A DNA stretch of 14,517 nucleotides from Flavobacteriales bacterium (lineage in GTDB: Bacteria > Bacteroidota > Bacteroidia > Flavobacteriales_D > Sanyastnellaceae): positions 1 through 14,517 of the forward strand of contig JAIYCK010000036.1 of the NCBI GenBank assembly GCA_027488055.1, given 5' to 3'. Positions 1-6,357 of this stretch are shown here, piece after piece. The notes beneath the pieces were generated by a model, which saw nothing but the letters and a program-made list of their open reading frames with translations, did not search any database and was not told the origin of the DNA. The translations under genes and the position numbers were made by a program. The first letter of the stretch is position 1. Each line of letters starts with the position of its first letter.

Positions 1-320
1 ATGATGACATTGGGGAGCGACATCAGTTTTTTCCATTTTTTTCAATTGATCAAGTATCTGGTCAACTGCACGTCGTATTTTACGATCGTCGCAATCATAC
101 GAGCAATATGACGGATGTATATTGGGCCACCAGCAAGGATGGCGGCAATACTTGGCACAATGAGCGCATCAGTGAGTCACCATTTACTCCGGAAGCCACC
201 GTTTTTTTTGGAGATTACAATAATATTACCGCGCACAATGGTGTCGTAAGGCCTATTTGGACTCGATTGCAGGATGGGCGTTTGAGCATTCACACCGCTA
301 TCATCAATTTGCATCCTTAA
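1..320 (+). CDS. Sialidase-like (BNR/Asp-box) protein, C-terminal fragment
   Basis: The frame is open from position 3 and ends with TAA at 318-320, so this is the last 105 or so codons of a gene that begins outside the window. The visible protein has one clear Asp box (S-K-D-G-G-N-T-W, encoded around 132-155), the short turn motif S-x-D-x-G-x-T-W that recurs on the blades of sialidase-type beta-propellers. It also has the phrases 'VVFYDRR' and 'FFGDYNNI...RPIWTR', which are typical of secreted BNR-repeat or exo-alpha-sialidase-like proteins. Substrate and true activity cannot be told from this piece, because the catalytic Arg triad and the signal peptide would lie upstream. The chain stops right after the propeller, so no type IX C-terminal sorting domain follows. 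The internal ATG at 108 is not the start, since coding-like sequence continues upstream of it. Confidence 0.75.
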   Translation, partial: DDIGERHQFFPFFSIDQVSGQLHVVFYDRRNHTSNMTDVYWATSKDGGNTWHNERISESPFTPEATVFFGDYNNITAHNGVVRPIWTRLQDGRLSIHTAIINLHP

Positions 321-350
321 GTCAGAATTTATTTCCATTACATTTAGCTC

Positions 351-851
351 ATGGAAAAAATAATCTTGCCTGCGCTAGAAGTAGAAGCTTTCGATGAACT
401 TTCGGAATTGTCAGTAGACGAACAAATGTTGCTAGCGCAAGCCACCGAAGCAATGCAGCGCGCATATGCGCCATACAGCGGTTTCCGCGTGGGTGCTGCC
501 ATTGTGTTAGAAAATGGGGTGATAGTGCAGGGCAATAACCAAGAAAACATGGCGTATCCCAGCGGACTATGTGCAGAAAGGGTAGCCTTTTTTCATGCAG
601 GTGCCATGTATCCTGGAGAGCGTATACACAAGTTGGCCATTACTGCCGGTTCTGATCAATTTCCAAGTGAGCGTCCGATAGCACCTTGTGGGGCATGTCG
701 TCAAAGTATGCTGGAGTATGAGCTCAATCAAGGCCAACCCATCACGCTGTTAATGCGGGGCCTAAAGGGACGTATTTATCGGATCAAAGGCATACAATCC
801 CTGTTGCCTCTATACTTCAATGAAGAGGGTCTTAAAAAGGGATCTTATTGA
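351..851 (+). CDS. cdd: Cytidine deaminase
   Basis: This is probably the homotetrameric zinc cytidine deaminase, which converts cytidine and deoxycytidine to uridine and deoxyuridine in cytosolic pyrimidine salvage. The 166-residue length fits the short tetrameric class. The zinc site is complete: Cys74-Ala75-Glu76, with Glu76 the catalytic proton shuttle, and Pro112-Cys113-Gly-Ala-Cys116-Arg-Gln supplying the other two Cys ligands. The substrate-binding N-x-E-N motif is Asn63-Gln-Glu65-Asn66. The N-terminal 30 residues form an acidic leader before the 'YAPYSGFRVGAA' start of the fold. ATG 351 lies 30 bases after the preceding stop and no strong Shine-Dalgarno is visible, which is usual in Bacteroidota. 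It may be read through from the upstream gene, and its transcription should end at the hairpin at 957-988. Confidence 0.95.
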   Translation: MEKIILPALEVEAFDELSELSVDEQMLLAQATEAMQRAYAPYSGFRVGAAIVLENGVIVQGNNQENMAYPSGLCAERVAFFHAGAMYPGERIHKLAITAGSDQFPSERPIAPCGACRQSMLEYELNQGQPITLLMRGLKGRIYRIKGIQSLLPLYFNEEGLKKGSY

Positions 852-956
852 AAGATAACAGATCATGCGAGCCAACGCAATTTCATATTGTATCCATACG
901 AGTGTATGAAGTTCTTCAAAATGGCGGGTATTCGTGCAAAAAGTAACATGTTCATG

Positions 957-988
957 AAAAAAAAGGGCTTCGCAAGAAGCCCTTTTTT
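957..988. terminator. Bidirectional rho-independent terminator between cdd and groEL
   Basis: A perfect 7-bp stem GGGCTTC (965-971) / GAAGCCC (976-982) closes a GCAA loop, a GNRA tetraloop on the plus strand. It is flanked by eight A (957-964) and six T (983-988). Both strands therefore present a GC-rich hairpin followed by a U tract. It sits between the convergent cdd (+) and groEL (-) genes and can end both transcripts. The A and T flanks can also pair and lengthen the stem. The rest of the 852-1042 gap shows nothing else I can support. Confidence 0.92.
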
Positions 989-1042
989 AAATTGTATCGA
1001 GAATCAGTGGATACATAATCCAGTCATTCTAGGATGTAATAA

Positions 1043-2674
1043 TTACATCATGCCGCCCATTCCGCCGCCCATTGGAGGCATCGCAGGAGCGTTTTCTTCC
1101 TTGATGTCGCTGATCACGCACTCGGTGGTCAAAAGCATACCAGCAATCGATGCAGCATTTTCCAATGCAACACGCACCACTTTGGTCGGATCAATAACAC
1201 CTGCACCGATGAGGTTCTCATAAATTTCTGTACGTGCATTGTAACCGAAGTCATCTTTGCCTTCACGCACTTTATTTACGATCACGGCTCCTTCGCCACC
1301 TGCATTGGCAACAATTTGGCGCAATGGTTCCTCGATAGCGCGAGCAATAATCGCAATACCCGTTTGCTCATCGTCATTAGAGCCTTTGAGCGCATTCAAG
1401 GCAGATGAAGCGCGAATCAAAGCCACACCACCACCAGGTACAATGCCTTCCTCTACAGCTGCACGAGTAGCATGCAAAGCATCATCCACGCGGTCTTTCT
1501 TCTCTTTCATCTCCATTTCAGTAGCTGCGCCGATATACAACACCGCCACACCACCGGCCAATTTCGCCAAACGCTCTTGCAATTTCTCGCGATCGTAATC
1601 TGAAGTGGTTTTTTCAATTTGAGCTTTGATTTCAGAGATACGAGCTGTGATCGCATCTTTGCTGCCTGAACCATTTACGATGGTTGTATTGTCTTTGTCA
1701 ATTGTGATTTTTTCAGCGCGACCCAAATCTTCCAAAGTGGCATTCTCCAACTTCAAACCGGTTTCTTCGCTGATCACCTGACCTCCTGTCAAAATTGCAA
1801 TGTCTTGCAACATGGCTTTGCGACGATCGCCAAAACCAGGTGCTTTCACAGCAGCTACTTTCAGCGCACCGCGAATTTTGTTCACTACCAACGTAGCCAA
1901 TGCTTCGCCGTCTACATCCTCAGCGATGATCAACAATGGACGACCTGTTTGAGCTGTCTTTTCGAGGACAGGCAAAAGCTCTTTCATCGTGCTTACCTTT
2001 TTGTCGTAGATCAAGATATAAGCATTTTCAAGATCGGCTTCCATGTGCTCCGCGTTGGTCACGAAATAAGGTGACAAATAGCCACGATCGAATTGCATAC
2101 CTTCCACCGTTTTGACTTCGGTTTCTGTGCCTTTTGCTTCTTCTACAGTGATTACACCTTCAGTGCCCACTTTAGCCATTGCATCAGCAATCAATGAACC
2201 AATGCCTTCGTCGTTGTTAGCCGAAATAGAGGCAACTTGTTTGATTTTCGCGTTGTCACTGCCCACTGTTTTGCTCAAACCTTGAAGCTCTTTTACAACA
2301 GCAGTAACTGCTTTGTCGATGCCGCGTTTCAAATCCATTGGATTCGCGCCGCTTGCCACATTTTTCAAACCAGCTGTTACGATTGCTTGCGCCAAAACGG
2401 TCGCTGTGGTCGTTCCATCGCCAGCGATATCAGCTGTCTTACTTGCTACTTCTTTGAGCATTTGGGCACCCATGTTTTCGATGGGATCAGACAACTCAAT
2501 TTCTTTCGCCACGGATACACCGTCTTTTGTGATATGTGGAGCACCAAATTTCTTGTCGATCACCACATTGCGGCCTTTTGGACCGAGAGTTACTTTCACT
2601 GCATTTGCCAATGCGTCAACGCCCGCCTTGAGCTTTTCACGCGCACTGGTATCAAAGGTTATTTCTTTAGCCAT
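1043..2674 (-). CDS. groEL: 60 kDa chaperonin GroEL
   Basis: This is the ATP-driven folding chamber subunit (double heptameric ring, cytosolic), which works with the GroES lid. The 543-residue length is normal. Key residues are visible: the nucleotide-binding Gly-Asp-Gly-Thr-Thr-Thr at 85-90 with Asp86, Asp51 in 'TKDGVSVA', and the equatorial 'GIVPGGGVAL' motif. The C-terminus ends in the Gly/Met-rich tail 'PPMGGGMGGMM', the flexible GGM tail of group I chaperonins. ATG is at 2674, 31 bases after the groES stop, so the two form a groES-groEL operon. Its 3' end faces cdd across the bidirectional terminator. No anomaly was seen. Several open frames on the opposite strand here are antisense shadows. 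Confidence 0.99.
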   Translation of the reverse strand: MAKEITFDTSAREKLKAGVDALANAVKVTLGPKGRNVVIDKKFGAPHITKDGVSVAKEIELSDPIENMGAQMLKEVASKTADIAGDGTTTATVLAQAIVTAGLKNVASGANPMDLKRGIDKAVTAVVKELQGLSKTVGSDNAKIKQVASISANNDEGIGSLIADAMAKVGTEGVITVEEAKGTETEVKTVEGMQFDRGYLSPYFVTNAEHMEADLENAYILIYDKKVSTMKELLPVLEKTAQTGRPLLIIAEDVDGEALATLVVNKIRGALKVAAVKAPGFGDRRKAMLQDIAILTGGQVISEETGLKLENATLEDLGRAEKITIDKDNTTIVNGSGSKDAITARISEIKAQIEKTTSDYDREKLQERLAKLAGGVAVLYIGAATEMEMKEKKDRVDDALHATRAAVEEGIVPGGGVALIRASSALNALKGSNDDEQTGIAIIARAIEEPLRQIVANAGGEGAVIVNKVREGKDDFGYNARTEIYENLIGAGVIDPTKVVRVALENAASIAGMLLTTECVISDIKEENAPAMPPMGGGMGGMM

Positions 2675-2705
2675 TTTTTGGATTGATTATTTATTTGAAA
2701 CGGTA

Positions 2706-2981
2706 TTAGATGATTGCGAATATGTCTGATTCGCGCATGATGAGATATTCTTTGCCTTCAACGGTGATCTCAGTGCCAGCGTATTTGCCATACAACACGG
2801 TATCGCCTGATTTTACCGTCATTGGCTCGTCTTTTTTACCAGCGCCAACGGCTACAATAGTGCCGCGTTGTGGTTTTTCTTTTGCGGTATCTGGAATGAT
2901 GATTCCGCTGGCGGTAGTTGTCTCAGCCGCTGTTGGCTCAACCACCACTCTGTCTGCAATAGGTGTGATGTTCAATGACAT
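2706..2981 (-). CDS. groES: 10 kDa co-chaperonin GroES
   Basis: This is the heptameric lid of the GroEL chamber, cytosolic. The 91-residue length and full-length match are typical: the N-terminal beta strand 'ITPIADRVVVEP' (5-16), a mobile loop at about 17-33 whose hydrophobic Gly26-Ile-Ile-Ile29 contacts the GroEL apical domain, and the C-terminal 'KEYLIMRESDIFAII'. It is the first gene of the groES-groEL operon. The upstream secG transcript is terminated at 3086-3120, so a dedicated promoter must lie between 2982 and about 3085. I found no CIRCE inverted repeat (the HrcA site) there and no clean TAnnTTTG element. A weak sigma-54-like box at 3021-3037 is listed separately. Confidence 0.98.
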   Translation of the reverse strand: MSLNITPIADRVVVEPTAAETTTASGIIIPDTAKEKPQRGTIVAVGAGKKDEPMTVKSGDTVLYGKYAGTEITVEGKEYLIMRESDIFAII

Positions 2982-3020
2982 TGTATCTAATGTTAAATTG
3001 GTTAATTTTTGCTTCGACTT

Positions 3021-3037
3021 GTCACTATTTGTGCCAA
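3021..3037 (-). promoter_or_regulatory. Weak candidate sigma-54-type promoter of groES
   Basis: Read on the minus strand, a TTGGCAC box (3037-3031) matches the -24 element of sigma-54 promoters. The -12 element, expected as GC ten bases after the GG, is GA here (3023-3022), so the match is incomplete. It would place the start of transcription roughly 30 bases before the groES ATG. This is a low-confidence candidate, noted because the groESL operon needs its own promoter here and a sigma-54 activator gene is nearby. Confidence 0.2.
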
Positions 3038-3081
3038 TCCCTCAAGATGGCAATCGAAAGGTGAATTTGTCAGTTATGGGC

Positions 3082-3120
3082 AAAAAAAATGTCAGTGATT
3101 GACTTAATCACTGACATTTT
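3082..3120 (-). terminator. Rho-independent terminator of the miaB-secG operon
   Basis: There is a perfect 15-bp inverted repeat: AAAATGTCAGTGATT (3086-3100) and its complement at 3106-3120, with a 5-base loop. Read on the minus strand, the second arm runs into a block of eight T (complement of 3082-3089), giving a classical intrinsic terminator. It begins 26 bases after the secG stop and insulates groES-groEL from the operon upstream. Confidence 0.9.
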
Positions 3121-3145
3121 GATATTTTTTGGCCTTGTGAATGCC

Positions 3146-3433
3146 TTATTGGCCTTCCTGTCCTTCGGCTGGTGCCTCAGTAGGAGTTGTTTCTTCAGGA
3201 AGTTCGGTTTTGGTGGAATAGAACGAAGAAGAAATCAAGCACAATACAAACAGCCCGATACCAAGATACCAAGTTGCTTTTTCTAAAAAGTCCGCTGTGC
3301 GCTGCACGCCACCCACTTGGGCTGCACCTTGAAACCCTACGCCAAGGCCGCCACCTTTTGGGTTTTGGATCAATACTACGATACCAAGTAGCAATGCTAC
3401 GATTACGATCAATGAAATTACAAGTGTTGCCAT
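3146..3433 (-). CDS. secG: Preprotein translocase subunit SecG
   Basis: SecG is the small integral membrane subunit that assists SecYEG/SecA-driven protein export across the inner membrane. The 95 residues show the expected two-helix plan: transmembrane segment 1 at about 3-22, the conserved loop 'IQNPKGGGLGVGFQGAAQVGG' region (about 22-42), transmembrane segment 2 at about 54-71, then a Pro/Glu/Thr-rich hydrophilic tail. ATG 3433 follows the stop of the TPR gene after a single base (TGA-T-ATG), so the two are almost certainly translationally coupled. It is the last gene of the minus-strand operon and is followed by a strong terminator. The acidic C-terminal tail after the second helix is a variable feature of SecG proteins in this phylum. 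Confidence 0.95.
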   Translation of the reverse strand: MATLVISLIVIVALLLGIVVLIQNPKGGGLGVGFQGAAQVGGVQRTADFLEKATWYLGIGLFVLCLISSSFYSTKTELPEETTPTEAPAEGQEGQ

Positions 3434-3434
3434 A

Positions 3435-4604
3435 TCAAATCTTTTTAATTCGGTCTATGTTTTTTAATTGGGTTGCAAAATAAACACTTTTTTCCGGATG
3501 TAGCACCATCAATTTTTTATAAGCCTTTTTTGCGCGGTCTATTTTACCCTGAAAAACAAATAATTGTGCCATGGTTTCGGTCACAAATTCCAGATCATCC
3601 TCAAGACTTTCTTTGGCCAAATCTGAAATGCTATAATCGGCGGCTTTACCAGGTGTGATGCGTGGATCCTTTTGAATGAAGCGATCGATTAAGGCCTTTT
3701 GATGGTCCTTTTTCTCGGGCACATCCATGCGGCGTGCGCCATGGGCAATCAACCCCTGCGATTCTTCTTTGGATAAATCCTCCAAACGCTCTTCAATCGA
3801 TGATTTGATGGGCTCTGAGGGGGGTCGAAGCCAATTTTGCACATCCTCCGGCATCACACTCGAAGGCAGATCAGGGGCATTTGTATCAAATGAGATTTCC
3901 TTGGCGCGTTGTTGCATCCATAGCGCAAAGGGACTTAAGCTTGCTTCCGATGAGTTCTCCTCAATGCCAGCTTCTTGGCGCTGCTGGCGTACATCCTCGA
4001 TGATTTCCTGTTCCAATGAACGCTGAATCGCTTCCAAAAGGATGGATTGACTCAACGCAGGGTCGATGGGGTCGATGTTGGCAGGAGCAGTAACCTCCTC
4101 AGGTTTGGATTCTTCTGCAATTGATACTTCTGGCGGCATTGGAGCCAACAACGGTGGCTGATCCTCAATGGCCTTGGCAACTGCCAAAGGCTTCTCGTCC
4201 ATCACCAAATCGGCCATACGGCTCATCTCCAAGGCATCTTTCGCGTCTGCTTCGAGCGATTCTACTATGACTTCATTCTTTTGAATGAGGGGTTCTTCTT
4301 CTACCTTTTCGTCCTTTGTAGACGTCTTCGCCTCGGTGAATTCAATCGGTGATTCAGTGTGCGCTGGATTGGCTTTGATCTTCAATAGTTCGAACAATGC
4401 GCTGCGGTCGCCCGCATACAAGGCCGCTTGCTGCACTTGGTCGGTTTGACGATAATCTCCATTCTGCAAATAGGCCTTGGTGAGCAAAAGCTGCGCGGTT
4501 TGAAAAAATGGATAACGCTGTACCAACTGCTCCAATTCGGAGGCAGACAACACTGGTATTCCTTGCCCAGTGCGCAAATGTTGATGGAAGTCGTTTCTGT
4601 TCAT
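3435..4604 (-). CDS. TPR-type protein of the lptE-secG cluster, function unknown
   Basis: I do not recognise a precise function. The 389-residue protein has three parts: an N-terminal helical region (about 1-75) with repeat-like helices ('YPFFQTAQLLLTKAYLQNGDYRQ'), a long Glu/Pro/Ala-rich, probably disordered middle (about 76-330), and a C-terminal segment (339-389) resembling one tetratricopeptide repeat plus capping helix ('MAQLFVFQGKIDRAKKAYKKLMVLHP'). No signal peptide or membrane segment is seen, so it is probably cytosolic. I chose ATG 4604, which follows the lptE stop by two bases (TAA-AA-ATG), over an in-frame TTG at 4613 that would overlap lptE. Homologues at this position between lptE and secG recur in Bacteroidota as I recall, suggesting a scaffold role tied to the envelope operon. 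That role is inference. Confidence 0.8.
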   Translation of the reverse strand: MNRNDFHQHLRTGQGIPVLSASELEQLVQRYPFFQTAQLLLTKAYLQNGDYRQTDQVQQAALYAGDRSALFELLKIKANPAHTESPIEFTEAKTSTKDEKVEEEPLIQKNEVIVESLEADAKDALEMSRMADLVMDEKPLAVAKAIEDQPPLLAPMPPEVSIAEESKPEEVTAPANIDPIDPALSQSILLEAIQRSLEQEIIEDVRQQRQEAGIEENSSEASLSPFALWMQQRAKEISFDTNAPDLPSSVMPEDVQNWLRPPSEPIKSSIEERLEDLSKEESQGLIAHGARRMDVPEKKDHQKALIDRFIQKDPRITPGKAADYSISDLAKESLEDDLEFVTETMAQLFVFQGKIDRAKKAYKKLMVLHPEKSVYFATQLKNIDRIKKI

Positions 4605-4606
4605 TT

Positions 4607-5110
4607 TTACCAATTACCTACACTCGCATTATAAATCTCTTGAACCAACTGCTCGTTAATTAATTTCCAAAGGTCTTCTTGAACCGTGAAAAGATCTTGA
4701 TCAGCCTCAAAGTCAGCGAATTTAGAGAAGGTTTTTTCAAAGCTGTAATTCGGTTCGATTTGGTTGGTGTATTTTATTTTCACTTGAATGGTCAAACGAT
4801 TGAGCGCAGCGGTTTCGGCTCCCCCTTTTACCGTATTCGCGCTGATCTGATAACCGGTAATAGCACCTTCAAATTGCAGTTCACCATCTTGTTCGATCCA
4901 TTTCAAAGGGCTTTGCGACAACATCACATCCTTGAGCCCTTCTGTTAGTCGCTGCGCATATATGGGCGTAGCCAAAGCTGTTTGTGGCTTCAAATACGCC
5001 ACACTGAAAGTTTTTGCACCGCTGAATTGTCCGCCTGTGAGCGAGTAAATCCGGCATCCCCCGAGCAGGGCCAATGCGAAAGCGATTAAAGTACAACCTA
5101 CGAGTTTCAT
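4607..5110 (-). CDS. lptE: LPS assembly lipoprotein LptE (Bacteroidota type)
   Basis: LptE is the outer-membrane lipoprotein that plugs the LptD barrel and helps insert lipopolysaccharide in the outer leaflet. The 167-residue length fits. The N-terminus is a type II signal peptide with hydrophobic stretch 7-16 and lipobox Leu16-Gly17-Gly18-Cys19, so Cys19 is the predicted lipidated residue. The following 'CRIYSLTGGQFSGAKTFSV' resembles the phylum's LptE N-terminus ('C-x-I-Y-S-x-T-G'). The rest is alpha/beta with 'TEGLKDVMLSQSPLKWIEQDGELQFEGAITGY', typical of this family. ATG 5110 overlaps the sigma-54 regulator stop by four bases (ATGA), implying translational coupling. The assignment rests on motif and gene-order resemblance, as LptE sequences diverge widely. 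Confidence 0.9.
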   Translation of the reverse strand: MKLVGCTLIAFALALLGGCRIYSLTGGQFSGAKTFSVAYLKPQTALATPIYAQRLTEGLKDVMLSQSPLKWIEQDGELQFEGAITGYQISANTVKGGAETAALNRLTIQVKIKYTNQIEPNYSFEKTFSKFADFEADQDLFTVQEDLWKLINEQLVQEIYNASVGNW

Positions 5111-6357
5111 GCTTTGGTAATGCCGTATTCTTTTATTTTGCGGTACAAGGTGCGTTCCGAAATACCAAGCTCTTCTGCAGCAAATTTGCGTTTGTTACGG
5201 TGTTTTTTCAGAGCCTTCACAATCAACTCTTTTTCGCTATGGGTGAGCGACAGGGATTCTTCTACGATGGTATGGCCACTAGCGTGCGGATTGGCTCCTG
5301 CACCTGGTAATTGTATGACTGCGTTGGTACCGGTATAATGGGTAGGTGTGTGATTGGTAGTGGGGGCACCGGATGGTGTAAACACTTTCCGAAACAACTC
5401 CTCATTTTCCTCATTGGTCTCTAGGTGGCCGTTCTGCATCATACTCAGCACCAAAGATTTCAGGTCGTTGAGATCATTTTTCATGTCAAACAAAACCTTG
5501 TACAAGATCTCTCTTTCGCTGAAATTCGATGGTGCTCCAGCACCTTGGGTAACCGTCATGCCCTTGTTGCCAAAGTCTTCATGCGGCAAATAATACTGCA
5601 AAGTCGATCCTTCGATCACCCGCTCTTGTTCCAAAACACTCATTTGCTCAGTGATGTTCTTGAGCTGGCGCACATTGCCAGGCCAACTGTAATTGGTCAA
5701 TACAAGGGCTGAATCAGGTGACAACTGCAAGGAAGGCATTTTGTATTTCTCGGCAAAATCGGCTGCAAATTTCCGAAACAACAAAACGACATCCTCACGA
5801 CGATCCCTCAAAGCAGGCATAAAAATGGGCACCTGATTCAAGCGATAATATAAATCTTCACGGAATTTATTGAGTCGAATGGCATCTGAAAAGTCCACAT
5901 TCGTAGCTGCAACGACGCGTACGTTGGTTTTCTGCACCTTGCTAGATCCTACTTTGATGTATTCCCCAGTTTCCAAAACGCGGAGCAAACGGACTTGCGT
6001 GCCCAAAGGCAACTCTGCAACTTCGTCTAGAAAAATGGTTCCTCCGTTGGCTTCTTCGAAATACCCTTTGCGCGCATCGGTGGCGCCGGTGAATGAACCT
6101 TTCTCGTGCCCAAACAATTCGCTATCGATGGTTCCTTCCGGAATGGCGCCACAGTTAACAGCGATATAAGGCCCATGTTTGCGCTGGCTATATTGATGTA
6201 TGATTTTGGGAATACTTTCTTTGCCGACACCGCTTTCACCATTGATCAGCACCGAGATATTGGTAGGGGCAACTTGCACCGCAATGTCAATGGCACGATT
6301 GAGCAGTGGAGAATGTCCCACAATGTCAAAACGTTGTTTTACACTTTGGATTTCCAT
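5107..6357 (-). CDS. Sigma-54 enhancer-binding transcriptional activator without a sensor domain
   Basis: This protein should activate RpoN-dependent promoters by ATP-driven remodelling of the closed complex. The AAA+ domain starts almost at the N-terminus (about 10-245): Walker A Gly40-Glu-Ser-Gly-Val-Gly-Lys46, the sigma-54 contact loop Gly-Ser-Phe-Thr-Gly-Ala at 87-92 (a Ser variant of GAFTGA), Walker B Gly106-Thr-Ile-Phe-Leu-Asp111-Glu112, and the arginine-finger region 'FREDLYYRLN'. A variable linker follows, and the last 44 residues form a Fis-type helix-turn-helix ('RKFAAEELGISERTLYRKIKEYGI'). No receiver, GAF or PAS domain precedes the ATPase, so activity is probably set by expression or a partner protein. 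ATG 6357 overlaps the upstream stop by one base (TAATG). The coupled lptE gene suggests an envelope-related regulon, but no target is shown. Confidence 0.95.
   Translation of the reverse strand: MEIQSVKQRFDIVGHSPLLNRAIDIAVQVAPTNISVLINGESGVGKESIPKIIHQYSQRKHGPYIAVNCGAIPEGTIDSELFGHEKGSFTGATDARKGYFEEANGGTIFLDEVAELPLGTQVRLLRVLETGEYIKVGSSKVQKTNVRVVAATNVDFSDAIRLNKFREDLYYRLNQVPIFMPALRDRREDVVLLFRKFAADFAEKYKMPSLQLSPDSALVLTNYSWPGNVRQLKNITEQMSVLEQERVIEGSTLQYYLPHEDFGNKGMTVTQGAGAPSNFSEREILYKVLFDMKNDLNDLKSLVLSMMQNGHLETNEENEELFRKVFTPSGAPTTNHTPTHYTGTNAVIQLPGAGANPHASGHTIVEESLSLTHSEKELIVKALKKHRNKRKFAAEELGISERTLYRKIKEYGITKA

Noticed and set aside
339..346. TACATTTA as a promoter -7 element of cdd
   Set aside because: It ends only four bases before the ATG and has no TTG at a suitable distance (the nearest TTTG is 27 bases upstream), so it is most likely chance in AT-rich sequence.
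888..1223. Plus-strand open frame of 111 codons overlapping the groEL 3' end and the terminator
   Set aside because: It is antisense to the GroEL C-terminus and its reading passes through the terminator hairpin. No family resemblance.
2237..2729. Plus-strand open frames opposite the groEL 5' end
   Set aside because: They mirror the codon pattern of a certain gene on the other strand and have no recognisable motif.
2982..3085. CIRCE element (HrcA operator) before groES
   Set aside because: No TTAGCACTC-N9-GAGTGCTAA or close relative could be found on either strand.
4602..4613. TTG at 4613 as start of the TPR-type gene
   Set aside because: An ATG three codons downstream follows the lptE stop by two bases, a more natural coupled start.
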